A stretch of 8,910 bases of DNA from NCBI GenBank assembly GCA_017462445.1, contig JAFTRB010000104.1, positions 1 through 8,910 of the forward strand, given 5' to 3'. Numbering within the stretch: the first letter of the stretch is position 1; the number at the start of each line of letters is the position of its first letter. Shown here one piece after another: positions 1 through 4,505 of the stretch. This DNA is from Clostridia bacterium. GTDB taxonomy: Bacteria; Bacillota_A; Clostridia; Oscillospirales; CAG-272. The translations under genes and the position numbers were made by a program. The notes beneath the pieces were generated by a model that was not told where the DNA came from, ran no database searches, and worked only from the letters and a program-made list of their open reading frames with translations.

Positions 1-228
1 GCGTCGGTTCTGTTTATGAAGCTTTGTACCACGGCAGAGGCTGTGACAATTTATGTTATAGCTTTGGTGATACTGTCTCTGCTTTCGGCTATTCCGCTTT
101 TCCTTGCTCGGACAAGAGTCATGGAAGCTGTTCGCTCGGGACTTGAAGGCGGCGAGTCTCTTTCAACCCGTTCGCCAATCGCTCTTGCGGCTCTTTCGAT
201 CGGCGTTGCGATCCTGAATCTTTTTTAG
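1..228 (+). CDS. C-terminal part of an unidentified membrane protein (5' end outside window)
   Basis: The reading frame is open from base 1 to a TAG stop at 226-228, giving 75 visible codons. The first ATG (16) has no ribosome binding site in front of it, so this is most likely the tail of a longer gene that begins upstream. Two hydrophobic stretches are visible. One is about 22 residues (VTIYVIALVILSLLSAIPLF) and the other is at the extreme C-terminus (SPIALAALSIGVAILNLF). A short charged loop with several Arg and Glu separates them, so the protein ends as a membrane hairpin. I do not recognise the family. The pattern loosely recalls the last two helices of AlgI-like MBOAT acyltransferases, but the typical C-terminal signature of that family is absent, so this is only a guess. 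The stop codon overlaps the tadA ribosome binding site, which suggests the two are co-transcribed. Confidence 0.55.
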   Translation, partial: ASVLFMKLCTTAEAVTIYVIALVILSLLSAIPLFLARTRVMEAVRSGLEGGESLSTRSPIALAALSIGVAILNLF

Positions 229-233
229 GAGGT
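227..233 (+). promoter_or_regulatory. tadA ribosome binding site overlapping upstream stop codon
   Basis: AGGAGGT shares its first two bases with the TAG stop (226-228) of the upstream membrane gene. It lies only about 4 nt from the tadA ATG, which is short for this motif. Ribosomes terminating on the upstream gene would cover this site, so translational coupling is plausible. Confidence 0.75.
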
Positions 234-236
234 AAT

Positions 237-749
237 ATGGATAACGGTAATATCAAGAAAAAAGATGATGACGGGCAGAGGCTGCTTGATGAGAGCTTTA
301 TGCGCCAGGCGCTGGAGCTGGCAAAACAGGCGGCGGAGCTTGATGAGGTTCCCGTCGGCGCCATCATCGTCAAGGATGGCGAGGTTATTGCGAGAGCCTA
401 TAATCTACGCGAGCATTCCAAGTGCGCCACCCACCACGCGGAGCTTCTGGCAATTGAGGAGGCTTGCAGGGTGCTTGGCGGCTGGCGTCTTGTCGGAGCA
501 ACGCTTTATGTAACCATGGAGCCCTGCGCTATGTGCGCGGGAGCTATTATAAACGCAAGAATTCCGCGAGTTGTCTTTGGCGCTCCGGATTTGCGCTTTG
601 GGGCTATGGGCTCGCTATTTGATCTGTCCGCCCTTCCCTTAAATCATAAGCCACGCGTCTTGGGCGGAGTGCTGCTTGAAGAGACAAGGGATCTGCTCTC
701 CTCCTATTTCAAGAGAAAAAGAGAAAAGAAGGCACCCGTGTTAAATTAA
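237..749 (+). CDS. tadA: tRNA-specific adenosine deaminase TadA
   Basis: This cytosolic zinc enzyme converts adenosine-34 to inosine in the tRNA-Arg(ACG) anticodon, which allows wobble decoding. The 170-residue protein has the cytidine/deoxycytidylate deaminase fold. The zinc-binding and catalytic HAE motif is at residues 67-69 (in HHAELLAIEEA), and the second zinc motif PCAMC places Cys97 and Cys100. The conserved EVPVGAIIV strand is at 37-45 and a conserved Asn is at 56. The first ~18 residues are a Lys/Asp-rich extension before the usual start of the domain. The C-terminus is also basic (KRKREKK). ATG 237 is preferred because of the AGGAGG just upstream; the next in-frame ATG (residue 22) has no good site and would trim the first helix. 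The gene follows the membrane gene with an 8-nt gap and ends before a terminator. Many Firmicutes place the SRP RNA gene after tadA; none is seen here. Confidence 0.95.
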   Translation: MDNGNIKKKDDDGQRLLDESFMRQALELAKQAAELDEVPVGAIIVKDGEVIARAYNLREHSKCATHHAELLAIEEACRVLGGWRLVGATLYVTMEPCAMCAGAIINARIPRVVFGAPDLRFGAMGSLFDLSALPLNHKPRVLGGVLLEETRDLLSSYFKRKREKKAPVLN

Positions 750-768
750 ATCTCAAAATGATTGAATT

Positions 769-790
769 AATGTAAACAAATAATTACATT
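769..790. repeat. AT-rich inverted repeat downstream of tadA
   Basis: AATGTAA (769-775) is perfectly repeated in inverse as TTACATT (784-790) around an 8-nt spacer. It sits between the tadA stop and the terminator hairpin. It could be a weak first RNA hairpin at the 3' end of the transcript or a protein-binding dyad. Nothing in the sequence decides between these. Confidence 0.45.
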
Positions 791-792
791 TT

Positions 793-831
793 ACCGCCCT
801 TTCGCTGTTTGAAATGGCGGTTTTGCTTTGT
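793..831 (+). terminator. Intrinsic terminator after tadA
   Basis: ACCGCC (793-798) pairs with GGCGGT (816-821). After a single C/T mismatch, TTTC (800-803) pairs with GAAA (811-814), leaving a 7-nt loop. The stem is followed by a T-rich tract (821-831, interrupted by GC and G). The reverse strand lacks a comparable T-tract, so it reads as a + strand terminator closing the tadA transcript. Confidence 0.8.
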
Positions 832-838
832 TAATTAA

Positions 839-881
839 TAAAATATTTTATATTGACATATTTGCAACCCTGTGATAAAAT
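839..881 (+). promoter_or_regulatory. Promoter of rimM-trmD with AT-rich upstream palindrome
   Basis: A consensus -35 box TTGACA (853-858) is separated by 17 bp from TAAAAT (876-881). The -10 is preceded by TGA (873-875), an extended -10 element. A 12-bp perfect palindrome TAAAATATTTTA (839-850) lies 2 bp upstream of the -35 box. It may act as an UP element or an operator. The predicted transcription start, about 7 nt after the -10 box, is at or next to base 888, the A of the rimM ATG. Confidence 0.85.
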
Positions 882-887
882 AGTGTT

Positions 888-1409
888 ATGAAAAAGGAAT
901 ATCTTGAATGCGGCAGAGTGTGCAATGCGCACGGTGTACGCGGAATGCTTAAGGTAGAGTCCTGGTGCGATAGCCCCAAGGTGCTTGCCTCGCGAAAGAG
1001 GGTCTTCCTCGCCGATAAGGACGGCGAATTCAGAGAGACGCGTGTCCTCGCCTCTTCAGTGAGCGGAAATCTTGTGCTAATGCAAATCGAGGGCATTGAC
1101 ACTCGCGAGAGTGCTATTGCAATGAAAAATACCGTTCTGTTTCTTCATCGCTCGGATATCCCGCTCGGCAAGGGGCAGATGCTTATAGCAGATATGCTCG
1201 GGCTCAGCGTTATTGATGCCGCAAGCGGCAGGCGCTATGGTGAGATAGTCGATGTGACCGATGCTCCCAGGGGGAAGCTCTACCATATTTCTACCCCTAC
1301 GGGTATTGTAATATATCCATCGGGGGATCAGTTTGTAAAGGAGATAGACGAGGAAAGAGGGATGCTGATAACTCCTATTCCCGGCTTCTTTGACGACGAT
1401 GAGATTTGA
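888..1409 (+). CDS. rimM: Ribosome maturation factor RimM
   Basis: This cytosolic assembly factor binds ribosomal protein S19 and helps mature the head of the 30S subunit and process 16S rRNA. The 173-residue protein shows both expected domains. The N-terminal RimM beta-barrel spans about residues 4-85 and opens with YLECGRVCNAHGVRGMLKVES, matching the family's G-x-HG-xRG signature. The C-terminal PRC-barrel spans about 98-170 (MLGLSVIDAASGRRYGEIVDV, then a GMLITPIPGFF ending). The usual LIPA and GLL motifs are degenerate (VIYPSG, GFF). ATG 888 is the only possible start: an in-frame TAA lies at 876-878, no start codon lies between, and the conserved domain begins at residue 5. No ribosome binding site precedes it. 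It overlaps trmD by 11 nt, the usual pairing, but rpsP is not upstream as it is in many bacteria. Confidence 0.95.
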   Translation: MKKEYLECGRVCNAHGVRGMLKVESWCDSPKVLASRKRVFLADKDGEFRETRVLASSVSGNLVLMQIEGIDTRESAIAMKNTVLFLHRSDIPLGKGQMLIADMLGLSVIDAASGRRYGEIVDVTDAPRGKLYHISTPTGIVIYPSGDQFVKEIDEERGMLITPIPGFFDDDEI

Positions 1410-2154
1410 TGTAATGACGCTGTTTCCCGATATGGTGCGTTCTGTGCTTGATGAGAGCATAATCGGCAGGGCGCAAGAGGGAGGCATACTCTCAATCGAA
1501 TGCCATAATATTCGCGATTTCAGCATCGATAAGCATAGGAAAACCGATGATACGCCTTACGGCGGCGGTAAGGGAATGGTTATGACCTGTCAGCCGATTG
1601 TGGATTGCTACCGTTCCATTCTTGCCGAGATACCCGAGGAGAATAAAAAAAGAGTGATCTATATGTCTCCGAAGGGCAGACTGTTTAACCACTCGGTGGC
1701 AAGCGAGCTTGCCGGGTATGATAACCTCATCTTCTTATGTGGCCACTATGAGGGCGTTGACCAGAGGGTGATCGATCTGATCGTTGACGATGAGATATCT
1801 ATTGGCGACTATGTTCTCACCGGTGGCGAGCTGCCCGCCTGTATCGTTATAGATGCGGTAAGCCGTCTTAAGGAGGGGGTTCTGGCGGAGGCTGTCTGCT
1901 ATGAGGACGAGTCGGTCGCCTCGGGAATATTGGAGTATCCGCATTATACGAAGCCTCGCATATTCGAGGGGCTTGAGGTTCCTGAGGTGCTGACCTCGGG
2001 CGACCATGCAAAAATTGATAGATGGCGGCTTGAACAGGCCGTTAATTTGACACGGGTACGCCGACCTGATATGCTAAAGGCGCATCCCGAGTACGAGGAA
2101 ATGCTTAAGCCAAAGCAGAAACGCCGCAGGAAAAAGAAGTCTGAAGAGGCGTAA
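1399..2154 (+). CDS. trmD: tRNA (guanine37-N1)-methyltransferase TrmD
   Basis: TrmD is a SPOUT-fold, SAM-dependent dimer that makes m1G37 in tRNAs reading codons starting with C (G36-G37), preventing +1 frameshifts. The 251-residue protein carries YGGGKGMVM (54-62) and the trefoil-knot SAM site LCGHYEGVD (113-121) with SIGDYVLTGGELPA (134-147). Arg156 is in IDAVSRLKEGVL, and EYPHYTKPR is at 179-187. The C-terminal domain contains GDHAKIDRWR. A lysine/arginine-rich tail (KQKRRRKKK) ends the protein. The catalytic Asp of the family (D169 in E. coli and Haemophilus numbering) aligns without gaps to Glu171. I chose ATG 1399, which gives the canonical MRFDVMTLFP start. A TTG at 1390 is in frame but unsupported. 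No ribosome binding site is visible, so translation probably depends on coupling to rimM. rplS, the usual next gene, is absent. Confidence 0.96.
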   Translation: MRFDVMTLFPDMVRSVLDESIIGRAQEGGILSIECHNIRDFSIDKHRKTDDTPYGGGKGMVMTCQPIVDCYRSILAEIPEENKKRVIYMSPKGRLFNHSVASELAGYDNLIFLCGHYEGVDQRVIDLIVDDEISIGDYVLTGGELPACIVIDAVSRLKEGVLAEAVCYEDESVASGILEYPHYTKPRIFEGLEVPEVLTSGDHAKIDRWRLEQAVNLTRVRRPDMLKAHPEYEEMLKPKQKRRRKKKSEEA

Positions 2155-2158
2155 AAGA

Positions 2159-2170
2159 AAACAATTGTTT
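2159..2170. repeat. 12-bp perfect palindrome after trmD
   Basis: AAACAATTGTTT begins 4 nt after the trmD stop and lies 7 nt before the ribosome binding site of the next gene. As RNA it would be only a weak 4-bp stem. As DNA it could be a small operator. No promoter is visible beside it. Confidence 0.4.
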
Positions 2171-2177
2171 ACAAGAA

Positions 2178-2183
2178 AGGAGG
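2178..2183 (+). promoter_or_regulatory. Ribosome binding site fixing the GTG start at 2192
   Basis: AGGAGG, extended by flanking A and G bases, lies 8 nt before GTG 2192. It lies downstream of the alternative in-frame TTG at 2165, which therefore cannot be the start. Confidence 0.85.
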
Positions 2184-2191
2184 GGCAAAGC

Positions 2192-3982
2192 GTGAAAAAC
2201 GAGACATTGTCCGGCCTCTTGAACGGATACGAAAGCACAACTCCCGAGGGCGGTGAGCGCTTCTATTGCAGGTGCATCTCGGGCTCGCCTGTCGTCAAGC
2301 GAAGGGGGAGACTGTCGCGCTTAGTTAATTCTGTAATTGAGCGATTTACGGATATTATTTCCTACTCCTCGACCAGAGCCTTTGGAATGTTCTTTGTTGG
2401 GTTTGGACTTCTATCCCTTCTTCTTCATTTTACAAATGACTATTTCAGCAATGACGAGGTCTTGCTTTATGTGCTTCTATCGTGTACGCTTATCTCTATT
2501 TTAGGAGTTGTATTCCTTGTTTTCGATAAGCCTATCGCCATAGCATTCCAGGAGTTTGCGCCAACAGATTTTATCTTTTTTGAGTTTTTCTGCATTAAGC
2601 GGATGCCGAGGAAGGAGGATGCGCCAAGGCTTTCGCCCATTTTCGGGCTTGTTTTCGGAATGCTGCTGGCTGTTTTAGGTATTTTAATCCCCTTCCAATA
2701 TGTTATTTTGTGTCTGGTGGCGATTATAAGCATTACTGTAACGATGATGTCCACCGAGTTTGGATACTTCGTCACATTCCTCGCCTTGCCTTACCTTGAT
2801 TATATACCCCATTCCGATATTGTTCTTGCTGTTTTGGTTGCAGTAACCTTTCTTTCCTTCATTCGCAAGGTCGTAATGGGTAAGAGAGTGTATTCCTTTG
2901 AGCAATATGACCTTGTTATAGCTTTATTTGCCCTGTTTGTTCTTATCAGCGGTGTATTTGTAAAGGGGCTGGAGTCCTTCAGCTCCTCGGTGTTCCTGTG
3001 CCTGATGGCTTGCGGATATCCCTTGTCCTCCTCGCTGATAACTAACCGCCGCCTTGCCGACTGTATGATGAATGCGATCATCGTTTCCTCGATACCTGCG
3101 ACAGTGATTGCAATATCTCAGGGAATAGCCGGACTTACCCGGGGCGTTTTTGGCGGGGTCAGCGGTAGCTTTTCCAGCCCGAACGAGCTTGCGCTCTTCC
3201 TGCTTGTTTCCTCAATCTTCACCTTGTATTACATTCGCGTCAACAAAAGCGCCTGGGTAAAGGCGCTGTATGCAGTGTTCTTCCTTCTTTCCTTTGTTGC
3301 CCTTGTTTTCGTCGGAGATCTGTGGGTGTTTATCACCGGATTGTTCGCACTTTTGGCATACGGTGCTACAAAATTGCAACGCTTCAGCGGAATTGCGACG
3401 GTAGGAATATGCGCTGCTCCAAGCCTTTTGGTATTCCTTCCCGCCTCCTTCCTCACAAGCATTTCCCGCATTCCGGTCATCTCGCTGCTCGAGCTTGATG
3501 AGTATGCTGTCAGATGGCAAAGCTCGCTGAGGATGCTGCTCGACAACATCTTTGTCGGCATTGGTATCGGCCCTGATTGCTTCCGCGAGGAGATTGGTAG
3601 CTATGACATAGGCGCTGATTATAGGGACAGCGGCAGCTTCTTCCTTGAAATTGGTGTTGAGGCAGGTATTTTTGCCCTTCTTGCCTTCCTGATTTTGTTC
3701 CTGATACGCTTAAGACACAGATCAAGCTATACCAGATTTTTGAAAAGATCGCAGGTTCGTCTGCTCTCGCGCTTCTCGGCAGTGGCGCTGGTCGCGCTTA
3801 TTGTTTTCGGTAGCTTTGATTACCTCTGGAGCGACCCCTCGGCAATTTATCTTTTCTGGTGCGTGTTCGGCGCCTCGAGCGCGAGTCTTCGGGTTTCGCG
3901 CCAGAATTACGATGATTATGTCGGATATTACAGCGACGGGCGGAGCGACGACTCGTCTGCGGTAGATGTGGAGATAGGCTGA
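2192..3982 (+). CDS. Polytopic membrane protein resembling O-antigen ligase/polymerase (Wzy_C) family
   Basis: The protein is 596 residues with GTG start. It has a basic cytosolic N-terminal region of about 60 residues, then roughly 15 to 17 hydrophobic segments between residues 63 and 566, and ends in a Tyr/Asp-rich hydrophilic tail. Landmarks of the Wzy_C/WaaL superfamily are present in the right order. SGSFSSPNELALFL (324-337) resembles the family's xGxFxxPNxLA helix. An external loop of about 65 residues (420-487) contains RWQSSLRMLLDNIFVGIGIG, like the family's region ending in GxGxGxF. The loop leads into SFFLEIGVEAG. The family motif H[NSQ]x9Gxx[GTY] is altered: its His is Gly481 and the last position is Ala. 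Known members join or polymerise undecaprenyl-linked glycans outside the membrane. A role in surface-polymer assembly is inferred and the activity is uncertain. No glycan-synthesis neighbours are visible. Confidence 0.7.
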   Translation: MKNETLSGLLNGYESTTPEGGERFYCRCISGSPVVKRRGRLSRLVNSVIERFTDIISYSSTRAFGMFFVGFGLLSLLLHFTNDYFSNDEVLLYVLLSCTLISILGVVFLVFDKPIAIAFQEFAPTDFIFFEFFCIKRMPRKEDAPRLSPIFGLVFGMLLAVLGILIPFQYVILCLVAIISITVTMMSTEFGYFVTFLALPYLDYIPHSDIVLAVLVAVTFLSFIRKVVMGKRVYSFEQYDLVIALFALFVLISGVFVKGLESFSSSVFLCLMACGYPLSSSLITNRRLADCMMNAIIVSSIPATVIAISQGIAGLTRGVFGGVSGSFSSPNELALFLLVSSIFTLYYIRVNKSAWVKALYAVFFLLSFVALVFVGDLWVFITGLFALLAYGATKLQRFSGIATVGICAAPSLLVFLPASFLTSISRIPVISLLELDEYAVRWQSSLRMLLDNIFVGIGIGPDCFREEIGSYDIGADYRDSGSFFLEIGVEAGIFALLAFLILFLIRLRHRSSYTRFLKRSQVRLLSRFSAVALVALIVFGSFDYLWSDPSAIYLFWCVFGASSASLRVSRQNYDDYVGYYSDGRSDDSSAVDVEIG

Positions 3983-3989
3983 TTTTTGG

Positions 3990-4021
3990 ACATATTGCAT
4001 TAAAATATACAATTAATATGT
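3990..4021. repeat. AT-rich inverted repeat after the Wzy_C-like gene
   Basis: ACATATT (3990-3996) and AATATGT (4015-4021) form a 7-bp inverted repeat around an 18-nt spacer, starting 7 nt after the stop codon. No T-tract follows on either strand. It is therefore not a convincing terminator, and the 3' end of this transcript is unclear. Confidence 0.35.
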
Positions 4022-4037
4022 AAAAAATCTACTGATA

Positions 4038-4081
4038 TTTTTTAAAAAACTATTGATTTTTTGCGTACAATTTGTTATACT
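4038..4081 (+). promoter_or_regulatory. Promoter of the HPr gene with AT palindrome upstream
   Basis: TTGATT (4053-4058) is followed after 17 bp by TATACT (4076-4081) with an extended -10 TGT (4073-4075). A 12-bp palindrome of six T then six A (4038-4049) ends 3 bp before the -35 box and could serve as an UP element. The predicted start point is near 4088, giving a leader of about 26 nt. I see no clear cre-like site. Confidence 0.8.
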
Positions 4082-4113
4082 ATTTAGTACATAAGACTCG
4101 AAGGAGATTTAAT

Positions 4114-4380
4114 ATGATTGCTCGTAATGTCACAATAAAGAACAGCGTTGGTCTTCATGCCAGGCCTGCAACCTTCTTTATACAGAAGGCGAATTCCTAC
4201 AAATGCTCAATTTGGGTAGAGAAGGAAGATTGCCGCGTTAATGCAAAGAGCCTTCTTGGAGTGCTTTCTCTCGGCATCACACAGAATACCAGCATCACCA
4301 TTATCGCGGACGGTAATGATGAGGCGGATGCCATTGAGGGGCTTGTTGCTCTCATAGACGGTGGCTTCGCAGAGGTATAA
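4114..4380 (+). CDS. ptsH: HPr family phosphocarrier protein
   Basis: HPr is the cytosolic phosphocarrier of the PTS. It takes phosphate from enzyme I on His15 and passes it to sugar-specific EIIA domains. The 88-residue protein matches the family's length. Its active site is VGLHARPA with His15 and Arg17, and Ser46 sits in NAKSLLGVLSLG. In Firmicutes, HPr kinase phosphorylates Ser46, and HPr(Ser-P) then assists CcpA in catabolite repression. With His15 intact this is not Crh, which has Gln there. Start ATG 4114 follows AAGGAG (4101-4106) with 7-nt spacing. An upstream in-frame start at 4072 would lie inside the promoter and is rejected. The gene has its own promoter and terminator, so it forms a single-gene unit. 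ptsI is not adjacent. A paralogue elsewhere could be the main HPr. Confidence 0.93.
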   Translation: MIARNVTIKNSVGLHARPATFFIQKANSYKCSIWVEKEDCRVNAKSLLGVLSLGITQNTSITIIADGNDEADAIEGLVALIDGGFAEV

Positions 4381-4400
4381 TTACATAACATTCTTTTCGA

Positions 4401-4431
4401 CCCTGGTTCATCTCGATGAATCAGGGTTTTT
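4401..4431 (+). terminator. Intrinsic terminator after HPr
   Basis: An 11-bp stem (4401-4411 with 4416-4426, one G-U pair) closes a four-base CTCG loop. It is followed directly by five T (4427-4431). This is the strongest terminator in the window and isolates the HPr gene from uvrC. Confidence 0.92.
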
Positions 4432-4440
4432 GTCGGAAAG

Positions 4441-4463
4441 CGGGCTTTGATAGGCAAGGCCCG
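4441..4463 (+). other. G+C-rich hairpin in the region leading to uvrC
   Basis: CGGGCTTTG (4441-4449) pairs over 9 bp, with one G-U, with CAAGGCCCG (4455-4463) around a 5-nt loop. No T-tract follows, so it is not a second terminator. The hexamer CAAGGC recurs at 4466-4471 and could replace the first copy as partner of GCTTTG. It lies 27 nt before the uvrC ribosome binding site. I see no good promoter between the HPr terminator and uvrC. Confidence 0.5.
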
Positions 4464-4490
4464 GACAAGGCTATGTTAAGCTGATACGAA

Positions 4491-4497
4491 AGGAGGT
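4491..4497 (+). promoter_or_regulatory. Ribosome binding site fixing the GTG start of uvrC
   Basis: AGGAGGT lies 8 nt before GTG 4506. This supports the GTG as start, with MTIIERLREKANSLP as the expected UvrC N-terminus. Confidence 0.88.
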
Positions 4498-4505
4498 ATT
4501 GCCCT

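Noticed and set aside
750..887. SRP RNA (ffs) gene after tadA
   Set aside because: The gap is 138 bp, mostly AT-rich, and is explained by an inverted repeat, terminator and promoter. The long helix and conserved tetraloop region of SRP RNA are not present.
2165..2191. Longer start (TTG 2165) for the Wzy_C-like gene
   Set aside because: The strong AGGAGG lies downstream of it and 8 nt before GTG 2192. The extra residues would be encoded by the palindrome and the ribosome binding site.
4072..4113. 14-residue extension of HPr
   Set aside because: It begins inside the -10 region of the promoter, upstream of the predicted start point. HPr with ATG 4114 places His15 and Ser46 exactly at family positions.
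4441..4463. Second intrinsic terminator before uvrC
   Set aside because: The stem is stable but is followed by GACAAGG, not a T-tract.
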